The position numbers and the translations under genes were made by a program. A stretch of 64,000 nucleotides of DNA from Enterobacteriaceae bacterium RIT691 (GTDB lineage Bacteria; Pseudomonadota; Gammaproteobacteria; Enterobacterales; Enterobacteriaceae), in NCBI GenBank assembly GCA_009668205.1, contig WJYM01000003.1, forward strand, positions 248,001 through 312,000, read 5' to 3'. Positions 28,897-38,639 of the stretch are shown piece by piece (the stretch's first letter is position 1; every line of letters starts with the position of its first letter). A model generated the notes under the pieces. The model was not told the DNA's origin, ran no database searches, and saw only the letters and a program-made list of their open reading frames with translations.

Positions 28897-30855
28897 TCAG
28901 GCTTCATCCACCCAGATGCGCATTTCACCTTCACCGCGATTGGCCCAGCTAAACCACGGAATGAACGTTAACGTCTGTTTTTCAACCGTCGTCAGCGGCG
29001 TGTTGAAGCTGTAGAGCTGTGCATTTTCCGGCGGGGTTAGCACCCGCTGACCCTGAGCCTGCAGCAGCACTTTGCCCTGCAGCACGCCGCTGCCAGCCAC
29101 TTCCCGCAGTACGCTGTCGCGCGGTAATGAGAGATTGTGCAGTTCGCTGCCGTTATCCGCCTCCTCCAGACAATAGACCAGCGGCCCACGCTGAATGGCC
29201 ACTTTGCCTGCGGCATGACGGACGCGTGGGTTGGCATAAACCCGCTTAACGGTCATCGGCAGCAGCAGAGTGATGGTGTCGCCATGCTGCCAGTGGCGAT
29301 CGAGATGCAGATAGCCTTTGTGGATGTCACCCATTGCCGCTTCACCATTGACGAGGATCACCGGTGAATCACACCATTCCGGCAAACGCAGTGCCAGCGT
29401 GTGGGCGACAGGCTGGGTATTGTCGACGGTTATCTCAACGCGCTCATCCCAGGGATAATTTCCGCTAATGTTCAGCTGCAATTCTTCACCCGCAACGACG
29501 AACTGTGCTCTGCTGCCCGCGTAAAAGTTGATAAACAGGGCATCCGGGCGCGGTGTGAAAATATAGTGGCCGATGGCGACCAGCGTACGGGCGATATTTG
29601 GCGGACAGCAGGCGCAGCCGAACCAGCGCTGACGGACAGGCTTGATGTGGTCGTAGATATGGTTATGCGGGATGCTTTTCGGCTGTGTTTCCAGCGGGTT
29701 GACGTAGAAGAAGTGTTTCCCGTCCAGTGCCATACCGCCAAGCACGGTGTTATAAAACGCCCGTTCCATCACGTCGGCGTAGTGCGCATCGCCTTCCATT
29801 TCCAGCATGCGGCGGGCGAACATCATCAAGCCGATTGACGCGCAGCTCTCCCCATAGGCGGTATCGTTCGGCAGGTCGTAATCGCTGGTAAACGCTTCGC
29901 CGATCCCCTGCGAGCCAATACCGCCAGTGATGTACATCCGGCGCTGCACCATATTATTCCAGATGCGCAGACAGGTTTGACGCTTCTCTTCGTCGTGTGT
30001 CATACGGGCAATGTGCGCCAGTCCGGTCATCAGGTACACCGACCGGACGGCATGACCGACCGCTTCACTCTGCTCGGCGAGAGGCTTATGCGCGTGAGTA
30101 TAGGCCTTGTCTTTTACCATCCACGCATCGCCCCAGTTATCCCAGTGCCAGGTGCCGCCGCGTTTTTCAAATTCACTGTCGTAGTAATAAGGCTGCTTGC
30201 CGCGTTCCTCGAGGAAAAAGCGGGCCAGTGCCTGGTAGCGAGGTTCCTGTGTGACTTCGTACAGACGCATCAGCGCCAGTTCAATTTCAGGATGTCCTGG
30301 ATAGCCACGGAGCTGACCTTCACCGGGGCCGAACACGCCGTCGATATGATCGGCAAATCGGCAGGCTATGTCCAACAGGCGCCGTTTTCCCGTTGCCTGT
30401 GTGAACGCCACGGCGGCTTCAAACAGGTGCCCGGCACAGTACATTTCGTGGCATTCGGCGACGTTAGTCCAGCGAAGTCCCGGCTCTTTGACGGTGTACC
30501 AGGTGTTGAGGTAGCCATCTTCGCACTGCGCCTTTGCCAGCAGCTCGATAACCTCATCTGCGGTCTGCTCAAGAGTGGCATCGGGTTTCTGACTCAGTGA
30601 CCAGGCCACGGCTTCCAGCCATTTCGTCACATCGCTGTCCTGAAAAACCATGCCGTAAAACTCGCCTTGCTCTAAGCCTGCGGCGATACGATAGTTTGCC
30701 AGCGCGTGGCTTGGTTCCGCGTCAGGGATCGTATCGTTAAGCGCTTCCCACTGGTACGGGATCACCACCTCGCGGATCAGGCGTTGATATTCGCCCAGGA
30801 AGGGATCGGTGACGGTAATTCGGTTCAAATCGGCTTCAATCACTTCAGATTGCAT
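28897..30855 (-). CDS. GH127 family beta-L-arabinofuranosidase
   Basis: 652 residues, close to HypBA1 of Bifidobacterium longum (658). The zinc-site and catalytic residues are all visible: Glu320 (acid/base, in GGIGSQGIGEAF), Glu336 and Cys338 (AYGESCAS), and Cys416-Cys417 (FGCACCPPNIART), the first of which is the likely nucleophile. Family knowledge: it releases beta-1,2-linked L-arabinofuranose from hydroxyproline-linked oligosaccharides of extensin-type plant glycoproteins. No signal peptide, so it acts in the cytoplasm. Start ATG at 30855; ribosome site GAGG eight bases upstream. It follows the GPH symporter after 10 bases. Confidence 0.88.
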   Translation of the reverse strand: MQSEVIEADLNRITVTDPFLGEYQRLIREVVIPYQWEALNDTIPDAEPSHALANYRIAAGLEQGEFYGMVFQDSDVTKWLEAVAWSLSQKPDATLEQTADEVIELLAKAQCEDGYLNTWYTVKEPGLRWTNVAECHEMYCAGHLFEAAVAFTQATGKRRLLDIACRFADHIDGVFGPGEGQLRGYPGHPEIELALMRLYEVTQEPRYQALARFFLEERGKQPYYYDSEFEKRGGTWHWDNWGDAWMVKDKAYTHAHKPLAEQSEAVGHAVRSVYLMTGLAHIARMTHDEEKRQTCLRIWNNMVQRRMYITGGIGSQGIGEAFTSDYDLPNDTAYGESCASIGLMMFARRMLEMEGDAHYADVMERAFYNTVLGGMALDGKHFFYVNPLETQPKSIPHNHIYDHIKPVRQRWFGCACCPPNIARTLVAIGHYIFTPRPDALFINFYAGSRAQFVVAGEELQLNISGNYPWDERVEITVDNTQPVAHTLALRLPEWCDSPVILVNGEAAMGDIHKGYLHLDRHWQHGDTITLLLPMTVKRVYANPRVRHAAGKVAIQRGPLVYCLEEADNGSELHNLSLPRDSVLREVAGSGVLQGKVLLQAQGQRVLTPPENAQLYSFNTPLTTVEKQTLTFIPWFSWANRGEGEMRIWVDEA

Positions 30856-30865
30856 CAGGTTGGCC

Positions 30866-32275
30866 TCAGGAAAGGGGTGAATGTCGTTGTTGAAGATCGG
30901 TAGAAATGCGTTTCATCATTGGGCCGTTCAGGCGGCATTTACGCAGACATAACGCCAGCGCCAGATGGAATAGCGCAGGCACCAGGCTTTGCAGCAACGT
31001 GATGCCCTGAATCGAGGCGGCGGTCTGGTTTTCAAGCCCAGGACGGTAGGCCACCAAAATCAGAATCACGCTGATAATTCCGCCCGAGGAAGCCCATGAG
31101 AGCTTGATAAAGAAGAGGTTAAACGCGAAGTTCATGCCGGAGGAGCGCACGCCGTTTTTCCATTCACCGTAGTCGTCGGCGAAGGCCATGATCGAAAAGT
31201 GCAATGGCAGGGTGAACCCAAGCACCACGTTGTTGATTAAGATGCAAATCAACCACAGCGTCTGGAACTGCGGTCCGGTCGGCAGGAAGTACATGGCGAC
31301 ACCAAATGTGACCAGTAGCAGGTTGGTGAAGTAGTACAGCTTCACCATATCGATACGCCGGGAGAGAGGATTGACGAGAATCGCCCCGGCAATGGAGGCT
31401 ACGGTGACGACACCGAAGAACAGTGACATAAACGCGGCGCTGCCCTGCAGTGCATATGAGATGAAGTACATGTAGCCGCCGCCGCGGATACACAGAATGT
31501 TGACTAACAGGAACGACATCACCAGCATCATCAGCAGCTGGTCATTTTTCCGCAGCCCTTGCAGATGTTCCCGCAGAGTGAATTTACCTGCCAGCGAAAG
31601 TGGCACGCGCTCTTTAACCCAGAAGAAGCAGACCAGGAACATCACCACCCCAAGGGTGCACAGCACGGTCACGCCATACTGATACCCTTTGGCCAGATTT
31701 CCCTTACCGAAAAGTTCCACCATCCAGGGCAGACCAACGGAGACCAGAAAACCCGCAATACCGCTCAGAACAAAGCGCCAGGACTGGCATGACATCACCT
31801 GATCGTGGCGGTTGGTGATGGCGTTAATCAACGCGCAGTAGGGCACGTTGTTGGCGGTATATCCGATGGAGAGCAGGAAATAGGTTCCGAATGCCCAGGC
31901 TATTTTCGCATTGGGTCCCATCTCCGGAACGGTAAAGGTCAGGATCCCAATCACCCCGAGCGGCACCGCGGTCCACAGCTGCCAGGGGCGAAAACGTCCC
32001 CAACGGCTGCGGGTGCGGTCCGCAATGATGCCCATCACCGGATCGGAAACGGCGTCAAAAATGCGCAGAACAAAAAACATCGAGCCGACCACCGCCGGGC
32101 TGAGGCCAAAAATATCGGTATAGAAAAAGAGTAAAAATCCGCTGATTAAATCTGAGATGCAGTGCCCGCCCGCATCCCCAAGCCCATAGCCTATTTTTTC
32201 ACGGGTCGAGAGTGTCTCCCCCGCATTGACACTTTGTACATCACTACCACTTCCCAAATCATCGACAGTCGCCAT
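30866..32275 (-). CDS. GPH-family glycoside:cation symporter (MelB/XynP-like)
   Basis: 469 residues with about 12 membrane segments. It shows GPH-family features: [36 protein letters not shown] at the N-terminus, the [25 protein letters not shown] cation-binding loop, and [17 protein letters not shown] in the second half. Such transporters move glycosides, pentosides or uronides with Na+ or H+. The ATG at 32275 is chosen because GAGGAG lies five bases upstream; a GTG at 32281 is almost on the ribosome site. First gene of the GH127 operon, divergent from LacI. Confidence 0.88.
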   Translation of the reverse strand: MATVDDLGSGSDVQSVNAGETLSTREKIGYGLGDAGGHCISDLISGFLLFFYTDIFGLSPAVVGSMFFVLRIFDAVSDPVMGIIADRTRSRWGRFRPWQLWTAVPLGVIGILTFTVPEMGPNAKIAWAFGTYFLLSIGYTANNVPYCALINAITNRHDQVMSCQSWRFVLSGIAGFLVSVGLPWMVELFGKGNLAKGYQYGVTVLCTLGVVMFLVCFFWVKERVPLSLAGKFTLREHLQGLRKNDQLLMMLVMSFLLVNILCIRGGGYMYFISYALQGSAAFMSLFFGVVTVASIAGAILVNPLSRRIDMVKLYYFTNLLLVTFGVAMYFLPTGPQFQTLWLICILINNVVLGFTLPLHFSIMAFADDYGEWKNGVRSSGMNFAFNLFFIKLSWASSGGIISVILILVAYRPGLENQTAASIQGITLLQSLVPALFHLALALCLRKCRLNGPMMKRISTDLQQRHSPLS

Positions 32276-32632
32276 AACCACTCCTCATGTGCGTTAGCGG
32301 ATTGCGTTGATGCAAAAGTCATACGGCTAATAAATGACTTTTTTAGTAAACAAGCAGTGCGAACGAGCATAGGCCCAGGTGGAGTCTTAGGTATATCTGG
32401 TGTGTTTATCTCTGTGATTGTGATCTTCATTTTTACTATAAATAAAATATTTGAAGTGATTTAAGTCACAAAAATTAGTGTATTCAGCGTTTGGCTCGCC
32501 ATTATCTGGACTCGCTCACGGCAAAGTGGCTTTTTGTTTAGTAGAAAATTAACGGGGTGAATTGTGAATCGCTGAGTGCGACATGGTATTCTTGGCGATT
32601 CTCTGGCACGGCAAGCAGGTGAGAATTTACGG
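32276..32632. promoter_or_regulatory. Divergent promoter region of island 2
   Basis: 357 bases without a convincing gene, A/T-rich. It contains a near-consensus CRP site (separate entry), a TTGC-GTTGAT-GCAA inverted repeat near 32306 close to the symporter start, and A/T tracts that could hold promoters for the GPH-GH127 operon (minus) and the LacI gene (plus). No LacI-type operator with a central CG was recognised with confidence. Confidence 0.55.
32455..32470. promoter_or_regulatory. Predicted CRP-cAMP binding site, island 2
   Basis: AGTGA-TTTAAG-TCACA matches the CRP consensus at 9 of 10 core positions with correct 6-base spacing. It lies about 160 bases upstream of lacI-type gene and 180 bases upstream of the symporter. 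Confidence 0.68.
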
Positions 32633-33634
32633 ATGGTAAAAAAGACCCGAATTAAAGACATCGCGACGGCCTGCGGCGTATCGCTTGGGGCGGTGTCCCG
32701 GGCGCTGAAAGGACAGCCCGGACTGAGCGAGGAAACCCGACAGCGGATCCTGTCCATTGCAGAAGCGCAGGGCTACGACTTCAGCCGTTTACGCAATGGC
32801 CCTGTTAAACGCCTGCTGTTTTTACTTCATCGCCAGCACAATATCGCCAGCGCGTTGCCGTTCTATTCCACGGTGATGCTGGGGGTGGCCGATGCCTGTC
32901 GGGAAAATGACGTCGCGATGAGCTTTCAACCGCTGGGTCCGGAGGATTCCGTGGCTGAACTGATTGCTCTGCATCAGCCCGATGCCTTGATATGTGCAGG
33001 CTATATGGAGGCGGAAATTCTTGCTGAACTGCGGAAAACCGCACTGCCGGTGGCGCTGGTGGATCTCTGGGCGGCGGATTTTCCCTGCGTCAATCCTGAC
33101 AACTACCACGGGGGTTTTGTGGCCACGCGTCACTTGATCCAGCAGGGGAGAAAGCGGATCGCTTTTCTCGGTCAGTCACACCATCACTACAGTATTCGCC
33201 AGCGTGTCGAGGGGTATCAGCAGGCCCTGTTCGATGCCGGACTCACTTTGCCCGAGCAGTACCGGGTGGAAATGCCGCCAGTCAAAGACATTGAGCAGGC
33301 TCTGGTCGAGGGGATGCAACATCTGTTGGCACTGCCGCAGCCACCTGATGCTATCTTTGCTTACAATGACGTTGCGGCGCTGATCGCAATGAGGGTGTGC
33401 GCGCGCAACGGGGTAAAGGTGCCTGAAGATATCGCGATTGTCGGATTTGACGACATTGATGCCGCTGTCTGGGCGCATCCTCCGCTGACCACCGTGGCAA
33501 TAGATAAACGTGAATTGGGACGCGATGCCTTCCGCCTGTTGCTCAGCGACGAGGGGGAAAGGAACCTGCTGATGCCTGTCCGGTTGGTGGTGCGTGAAAG
33601 CTCCGTGACGCCAGCATTGCGTCAGGCGCGTTAA
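32633..33634 (+). CDS. LacI-family transcriptional regulator of island 2
   Basis: 333 residues. N-terminal helix-turn-helix RIKDIATACGVSLGAVSRALKG (about 5-26) and hinge, then a periplasmic-binding-protein-like effector domain (MLGVADACRENDVAM, IFAYNDVAALIAMRV, IAIVGFDDIDAAVW). It is divergent from the GPH-GH127 operon and probably represses it until an arabinose-containing ligand is bound. The ATG at 32633 follows AGGTGAG nine bases upstream; an upstream ATG at 32576 would add residues not seen in the family. ubiX starts 40 bases downstream. Confidence 0.88.
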   Translation: MVKKTRIKDIATACGVSLGAVSRALKGQPGLSEETRQRILSIAEAQGYDFSRLRNGPVKRLLFLLHRQHNIASALPFYSTVMLGVADACRENDVAMSFQPLGPEDSVAELIALHQPDALICAGYMEAEILAELRKTALPVALVDLWAADFPCVNPDNYHGGFVATRHLIQQGRKRIAFLGQSHHHYSIRQRVEGYQQALFDAGLTLPEQYRVEMPPVKDIEQALVEGMQHLLALPQPPDAIFAYNDVAALIAMRVCARNGVKVPEDIAIVGFDDIDAAVWAHPPLTTVAIDKRELGRDAFRLLLSDEGERNLLMPVRLVVRESSVTPALRQAR

Positions 33635-33674
33635 TCCGGCAAAGTCAGCCCATTGAGTACAAAGGATGATGATG

Positions 33675-34256
33675 ATGAAACGACTCATTGTAGGGATCAG
33701 CGGCGCCAGTGGCGCAATTTATGGCGTACGTTTGTTGCAGGTCCTGCGTGATGTTGACGGGGTGGAGACGCATCTGATCATGAGTGCGGCGGCGCGCCAG
33801 ACGCTGGCGCTGGAGACAGGGCTCTCTGTGCGCGACGTACAGGCGCTGGCTGACGTTGTGCATGATGCTCGCGATATTGCTGCCAGTATCTCCTCCGGGT
33901 CGTTTAAAACCGCTGGCATGGTTATCCTGCCATGCTCTATCAAAACGCTCTCGGGGATTGTGCACAGTTACACGGATGGGCTGCTTACCAGGGCGGCTGA
34001 TGTGGTACTGAAGGAGCGTCGCAAACTGGTGCTCTGCGTGCGGGAAACCCCTCTGCATCTTGGGCATCTTCGCCTGATGACCCAGGCGGCTGAAATTGGG
34101 GCACTGATTATGCCACCCGTACCCGCGTTCTATCATCAGCCACAGACGCTGGATGATATTATTAATCAGACAGTTAATCGCGTGCTGGATCAATTTGATA
34201 TCGACCTGCCGCAAGACCTGTTCACCCGCTGGCAGGGCGTGGTGCCGCTGCGCTAA
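33675..34256 (+). CDS. ubiX: UbiX, flavin prenyltransferase
   Basis: 193 residues from the fourth of four consecutive ATG codons (33666-33677), which yields the family N-terminus MKRLIVGISGASGAIYGVRLL and an eight-base gap from AAAGGA. Conserved SGSFKTAGMVILPCSIKTLSGIVHSY, ERRKLVLCVRETPLH and MPPVPAFYH. It prenylates FMN with dimethylallyl phosphate, making the cofactor that UbiD needs in ubiquinone synthesis. In K-12 it directly follows purF. Confidence 0.95.
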   Translation: MKRLIVGISGASGAIYGVRLLQVLRDVDGVETHLIMSAAARQTLALETGLSVRDVQALADVVHDARDIAASISSGSFKTAGMVILPCSIKTLSGIVHSYTDGLLTRAADVVLKERRKLVLCVRETPLHLGHLRLMTQAAEIGALIMPPVPAFYHQPQTLDDIINQTVNRVLDQFDIDLPQDLFTRWQGVVPLR

Positions 34257-34261
34257 AATAG

Positions 34262-34278
34262 TGCATCTTTTTGGTGCA
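34262..34278. promoter_or_regulatory. Predicted NtrC (NRI) site upstream of argT
   Basis: TGCATC-TTTTT-GGTGCA matches the NtrC consensus TGCACC-N5-GGTGCA at 11 of 12 half-site positions. It lies 174-190 bases upstream of the sigma-54 promoter candidate, in enhancer position. Confidence 0.7.
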
Positions 34279-34451
34279 CGCTTTCCCCGCTGACGATTTT
34301 GTAACCCCGATCAAATCCTCAACATTTAATCTTCTTTTTCGTTGTTTAGCACTGCGGTTTATCCGTCAATGCTGTTATCTTTCATTTCGAAGACAACTCT
34401 GCAACTATTCATTAACACATTAAACGCTGTTTTTTTGAGCAGCGCAGTTAA

Positions 34452-34467
34452 TGGCATAAAACGTGCA
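34452..34467 (+). promoter_or_regulatory. Predicted sigma-54 promoter of argT
   Basis: TGGCAT-AAAAC-GTGCA has the invariant GG at -24 and GC at -12 in exact register with the RpoN consensus TGGCAC-N5-TTGCA. With the NtrC site upstream it implies induction of argT under nitrogen limitation, as known in Salmonella. Confidence 0.75.
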
Positions 34468-34541
34468 GGGCAGCTCTGTAGCACCCACAACACTAACAAT
34501 GACACAACACACAACACCATCACGACACTTAAGGGTAATGT

Positions 34542-35324
34542 ATGAAGAAGACGGTTCTGGCTCTCTCTTTACTGCTTGGGATTGGCTCTGTTTCCAGCGT
34601 ATACGCCGCGCTGCCGCAGACTGTTCGTATCGGTACCGACGCCACGTATGCACCCTTCTCATCAAAAGATGCGAAAGGCGATTTTGTGGGCTTTGATATC
34701 GATCTGGGCAACGAGATGTGTAAGCGCATGCAGGTGAAGTGTACCTGGGTGGGCAGCGATTTCGACTCCCTGATCCCGTCCCTGAAGGCGAAGAAAATTG
34801 ACGCCATCATCTCCTCATTGTCTGTTACGGAAAAACGTCAGCAGGAAATCGGCTTCTCCGAGAAGCTGTACGCCGCTGACTCACGTTTGATCGCCGCCAA
34901 AGGCTCGCCAATAGTGCCGACGATAGAGTCGCTGAAAGGCAAGCACGTTGGTGTGCTGCAAGGCTCAATTCAGGAAACCTACGGCAACGACAAATGGCGC
35001 AGCCAGGGTGTCGACGTCGTCGCGTATCAGAACCAGGATCTTATCTACTCCGATCTGGCGGCCGGTCGCCTTGATGCTGCATTCCAGGATGAAGTGGCCG
35101 CAAGCGAAGGCTTCCTGAAACAGCCTGCAGGGAAAGACTTCGCCTTCGCCGGTCCTTCCGTTAAAGATAAAAAATACTTTGGCGATGGTACCGGCGTTGG
35201 CCTGCGTAAAGAGGATACCGAGCTGAAAGCGGCATTCGACAAAGCGCTTGAATCGCTGCGCAAAGATGGCACCTACGACAAAATGGCGAAGAAGTATTTC
35301 GACTTTAACGTCTACGGTGACTAA
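34542..35324 (+). CDS. argT: ArgT, lysine/arginine/ornithine-binding periplasmic protein
   Basis: 260 residues, as in E. coli. Signal peptide [22 protein letters not shown], then the mature binding protein with [32 protein letters not shown] and [24 protein letters not shown]. It delivers basic amino acids to the HisQMP membrane complex. It is about 70% identical by eye to hisJ downstream, a tandem paralogue pair. Has its own nitrogen-controlled promoter. Confidence 0.95.
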   Translation: MKKTVLALSLLLGIGSVSSVYAALPQTVRIGTDATYAPFSSKDAKGDFVGFDIDLGNEMCKRMQVKCTWVGSDFDSLIPSLKAKKIDAIISSLSVTEKRQQEIGFSEKLYAADSRLIAAKGSPIVPTIESLKGKHVGVLQGSIQETYGNDKWRSQGVDVVAYQNQDLIYSDLAAGRLDAAFQDEVAASEGFLKQPAGKDFAFAGPSVKDKKYFGDGTGVGLRKEDTELKAAFDKALESLRKDGTYDKMAKKYFDFNVYGD

Positions 35325-35333
35325 GACTGTATT

Positions 35334-35351
35334 GGCCCGGGCAACCGGGCC
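35334..35351 (+). terminator. GC hairpin after argT
   Basis: GGCCCGG (35334-35340), GCAA tetraloop (GNRA type), CCGGGCC (35345-35351). No T tract follows, so it may stabilise the argT 3' end or cause partial termination rather than full termination. Confidence 0.55.
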
Positions 35352-35420
35352 TCTCGGGGTGAACGGTGATCTATACATGTGCGACAGAACAACGCCGTTG
35401 CTTTTTGCTGGTGCATAATG

Positions 35421-35437
35421 CGCACCAAAATGGTGCG
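35421..35437. promoter_or_regulatory. Predicted NtrC site upstream of hisJ
   Basis: CGCACCAAAATGGTGCG is a perfect inverted repeat fitting GCACC-N5-GGTGC, the core of the NtrC consensus. A weaker sigma-54-like element TGGCCA-ACTGA-CCGCA is at 35473-35488, about 92 bases before the hisJ start, though the NtrC site is unusually close to it. Confidence 0.6.
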
Positions 35438-35579
35438 TGCGTGCATAGTTAAGCACCATTAATGCAAATAAATGGCCAACTGACCGCATAACCTTTTGCT
35501 TTAACCGCATAAAAGGTGGCACGATAACCGTTCTGATACTTCTGATTACCCGTAAAATGACAGTCTGTTGAGGATAGTT

Positions 35580-36362
35580 ATGAAAAAACTGGCGTTGTCT
35601 CTTTCTCTTATGCTGGCACTTTCCAGTGTTTCCACAGTATTCGCAGCCATTCCGCAGAAAATTCGTATTGGTACCGATCCGACTTATGCTCCCTTCGAAT
35701 CGAAGAATGCGCAGGGTGAATTAGTCGGTTTTGATATCGATCTGGCCAAAGAGCTCTGTAAGCGAATTAATACGCAATGTACCTTTGTCGAAAACCCGCT
35801 GGATGCGCTGATCCCGTCGCTGCAGGCGAAAAAAATCGACGCCATTATGTCCTCACTGTCCATTACGGAAAAACGCCAGCAGCAAATTGCGTTCACTGAC
35901 AAGCTCTACGCCGCGGATTCCCGTCTGGTGGTGAAAAAAGGCAGCCCGGTAACCCCGGATCTCGCCACCCTGAAAGGCAAACGCATTGGCGTTCTGCAGG
36001 GCACCACGCAGGAAACCTACGGTAACGAGCACTGGGCGCCGAAAGGGATCGAAATTGTCTCTTATCAGGGCCAGGACAACATTTATGCTGACCTGACCGC
36101 CGGGCGTATCGACGCCGCGTTCCAGGATGAAGTGGCGGCAAGCGAAGGCTTCCTGAAGCAGCCGATTGGCAAAGATTATCAATTTGGCGGCCCGTCCATT
36201 AAGGATGAAAAACTGTTCGGCGTAGGTACCGGTATGGGCCTGCGTAAAGAGGATAACGAACTGCGCGTGGCACTGAATAAAGCCTTTGCTGAAATGCGAG
36301 CTGACGGCACTTACGACAAGCTGGCGAAGAAGTATTTCGATTTTAACGTATACGGCGAGTAA
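35580..36362 (+). CDS. hisJ: HisJ, histidine-binding periplasmic protein
   Basis: 260 residues. Signal peptide [22 protein letters not shown], then [34 protein letters not shown], typical of HisJ. It binds L-histidine and hands it to HisQMP2. The ATG at 35580 follows GAGGATAG; upstream in-frame TTG at 35568 is not a likely start. Paralogue of argT. A REP-like hairpin separates it from hisQ, lowering expression of the membrane components relative to the binding protein. Confidence 0.96.
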   Translation: MKKLALSLSLMLALSSVSTVFAAIPQKIRIGTDPTYAPFESKNAQGELVGFDIDLAKELCKRINTQCTFVENPLDALIPSLQAKKIDAIMSSLSITEKRQQQIAFTDKLYAADSRLVVKKGSPVTPDLATLKGKRIGVLQGTTQETYGNEHWAPKGIEIVSYQGQDNIYADLTAGRIDAAFQDEVAASEGFLKQPIGKDYQFGGPSIKDEKLFGVGTGMGLRKEDNELRVALNKAFAEMRADGTYDKLAKKYFDFNVYGE

Positions 36363-36373
36363 TCGCTGTTTCG

Positions 36374-36403
36374 CCGCCAGCCCGATGTTCCCGGGCCTGG
36401 CGG
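36374..36403 (+). repeat. REP-like hairpin between hisJ and hisQ
   Basis: CCGCCAG (36374-36380) pairs with CTGGCGG (36397-36403), with an inner CCCG/CGGG pair. The same intergenic position carries a REP element in Salmonella and E. coli, where it protects the hisJ transcript. Confidence 0.7.
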
Positions 36404-36428
36404 TGGCTTGACAGACAGGACAGGCTCA

Positions 36429-37115
36429 ATGTTGTACGGGTTCTCACAAGTCATATTTCAGGGCGCACTGGTAACCCTCGAGCTGGCACTCAGCTCCGTG
36501 GTATTGGCCGTGCTCATTGGCCTGGCAGGGGCGGCGGGGAAGCTTTCGGGAAATCGCGCGATGGCGCTGCTTTTCGAAGGCTACACCACGCTTATCCGTG
36601 GCGTGCCAGATTTGGTGCTGATGCTGTTGATTTTCTACGGTCTGCAAATCGCACTGAATAGCATTACCGACGCGTTAGGGATGGCACAGTTTGATATCGA
36701 TCCGATGATCGCCGGTATCATTACGCTGGGCTTTATCTACGGCGCTTATTTCACCGAAACTTTTCGTGGCGCATTTCTTGCGGTACCTAAAGGACATATC
36801 GAGGCAGCAACCGCCTTCGGATTTACCGCACGCCAGACCTTCGTCCGTATTCTGTTTCCGGCAATGATGCGTTTTGCGCTGCCGGGTATCGGTAATAACT
36901 GGCAGGTTATCCTGAAAGCGACGGCGCTGGTTTCTCTGCTGGGTCTGGAAGACGTTGTAAAAGCGACGCAGCTGGCCGGAAAAAGCACCTGGGAACCGTT
37001 CTATTTCGCTATCGTTTGTGGCGTGATTTATCTGGTATTTACAACGGTTTCGAATGGCGTACTGCTTCTGCTTGAGCGTCGTTATTCCGTGGGTGTGAAG
37101 AGGGCTGACCTGTGA
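36429..37115 (+). CDS. hisQ: HisQ, histidine ABC transporter permease
   Basis: 228 residues from the ATG at 36429, giving MLYGFSQVIFQGALVTLEL as in E. coli. About five membrane segments; the ABC permease EAA loop EAATAFGFTARQTFVRILFPAMMRFALPGIGNNW contacts HisP. Forms the membrane channel with HisM. Its TGA overlaps the hisM GTG start by four bases. Confidence 0.95.
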   Translation: MLYGFSQVIFQGALVTLELALSSVVLAVLIGLAGAAGKLSGNRAMALLFEGYTTLIRGVPDLVLMLLIFYGLQIALNSITDALGMAQFDIDPMIAGIITLGFIYGAYFTETFRGAFLAVPKGHIEAATAFGFTARQTFVRILFPAMMRFALPGIGNNWQVILKATALVSLLGLEDVVKATQLAGKSTWEPFYFAIVCGVIYLVFTTVSNGVLLLLERRYSVGVKRADL

Positions 37116-37828
37116 TCGAGATTATTCAGGAATACTGGAAATCCCTGCTTTGGACTGATGGCTACCATCTCACCGGTGTGGCGATTACCCTCTGGCTGCT
37201 GATTTCTTCTGTGTTAATGGGCGGGATCCTGGCAGTGTTTCTGGCGATTGGCCGTGTCTCCAGCAACAAATTTATTCAGTTCCCGATCTGGCTGTTTACC
37301 TACATATTCCGCGGTACGCCGCTGTATGTGCAGCTGCTGGTGTTTTATTCCGGGATGTACACGCTGGAAATCGTCAAAGGCACTGAACTGCTGAACGCCT
37401 TTTTCCGCAGCGGCCTGAACTGTACGGTACTGGCGCTGACGCTGAATACCTGTGCGTATACCACGGAAATCTTTGCCGGGGCGATTCGCTCTGTACCGGC
37501 GGGTGAAGTGGAAGCCGCGCGTGCGTATGGTTTTTCCGGAGTGAAGCTCTATCGCTGCATCATTCTGCCTTCTGCACTGCGTATCGCATTACCGGCCTAC
37601 AGCAACGAAGTGATCCTAATGCTGCATTCCACGGCGTTGGCCTTCACGGCGACAGTTCCGGACCTGCTGAAGATCGCTCGTGATATCAACTCTGCCACTT
37701 ATCAGCCGTTTACGGCGTTTGGGATTGCGGCAGTGCTGTATCTGATTATCTCTTATGTGCTGATTAGCCTGTTCCGCAAGGCGGAAAAACGCTGGCTGCA
37801 ACATGTGACCTCCTCTTCGACACACTGA
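37112..37828 (+). CDS. hisM: HisM, histidine ABC transporter permease
   Basis: 238 residues, as in E. coli. GTG start overlapping hisQ stop (GTGA). About five membrane segments and the EAA loop [33 protein letters not shown]. Heterodimeric partner of HisQ. Seven bases separate it from hisP. Confidence 0.95.
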   Translation: MIEIIQEYWKSLLWTDGYHLTGVAITLWLLISSVLMGGILAVFLAIGRVSSNKFIQFPIWLFTYIFRGTPLYVQLLVFYSGMYTLEIVKGTELLNAFFRSGLNCTVLALTLNTCAYTTEIFAGAIRSVPAGEVEAARAYGFSGVKLYRCIILPSALRIALPAYSNEVILMLHSTALAFTATVPDLLKIARDINSATYQPFTAFGIAAVLYLIISYVLISLFRKAEKRWLQHVTSSSTH

Positions 37829-37835
37829 GAACATC

Positions 37836-38609
37836 ATGCCTGACAATAAATTAAACGTAATCGACTTGCACAAGCGCTACGGCGAACATGAAGTGCTGAA
37901 AGGGGTGTCACTGAAGGCCAATGCCGGTGATGTTATCAGCATTATTGGCTCTTCAGGCTCAGGGAAAAGTACCTTCCTGCGCTGCATTAACTTCCTCGAA
38001 AAACCGAGCGAGGGCAATATTGTGGTCAGCGGCCAGAACATCGGCCTGGTCCGTGATAAAGACGGTCAGCTGAAAGTGGCGGATAAAAATCAGCTGCGTC
38101 TGCTGCGTACGCGCTTGACGATGGTCTTCCAACATTTCAATTTGTGGAGTCACATGACGGTACTGGAAAACGTCATGGAAGCGCCGATTCAGGTGCTGGG
38201 TCTCAGCAAGCAGGAAGCCCGTGAGCGTGCGGTGAAATACCTGAATAAGGTGGGTATCGACGAGCGCCAACAGATTAAATACCCGGTGCATTTGTCGGGC
38301 GGGCAACAGCAGCGTGTTTCCATCGCACGTGCGCTCGCGATGGAACCCGAGGTGTTGCTGTTTGATGAACCGACTTCGGCGCTGGATCCTGAACTGGTGG
38401 GTGAAGTGCTGCGCATCATGCAAAAGCTGGCGGAAGAGGGGAAAACCATGGTGGTCGTGACCCATGAAATGGGCTTTGCCCGCACCGTCTCTTCCCACGT
38501 TATCTTCCTGCATCAGGGATTAATTGAGGAAGAAGGCCATCCGGATGAGCTGTTCGGCAATCCTAAGAGCCCGCGTTTGCAGCAGTTCCTGAAAGGTTCG
38601 CTTAAGTAG
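37836..38609 (+). CDS. hisP: HisP, histidine ABC transporter ATPase
   Basis: 257 residues, as in E. coli. Walker [10 protein letters not shown] (38-46), ABC signature LSGGQQQR, Walker [15 protein letters not shown] and switch His in VVTHEMGFA. Homodimer on the cytoplasmic face of HisQM, energising uptake of His, Arg, Lys and Orn brought by HisJ and ArgT. Confidence 0.97.
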   Translation: MPDNKLNVIDLHKRYGEHEVLKGVSLKANAGDVISIIGSSGSGKSTFLRCINFLEKPSEGNIVVSGQNIGLVRDKDGQLKVADKNQLRLLRTRLTMVFQHFNLWSHMTVLENVMEAPIQVLGLSKQEARERAVKYLNKVGIDERQQIKYPVHLSGGQQQRVSIARALAMEPEVLLFDEPTSALDPELVGEVLRIMQKLAEEGKTMVVVTHEMGFARTVSSHVIFLHQGLIEEEGHPDELFGNPKSPRLQQFLKGSLK

Positions 38610-38615
38610 TTCTGA

Positions 38616-38639
38616 CCCTCTCGCTTTCGGGCGAGGGGG
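38616..38639. terminator. GC hairpin between hisP and the GNAT gene
   Basis: CCCTCTCGC (38616-38624) pairs imperfectly with GGGCGAGGGG (38629-38638/9) with a short loop. T tract is poor (CTATTT). It lies between convergent genes and may terminate both; it ends directly at the GNAT stop codon. Confidence 0.5.
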
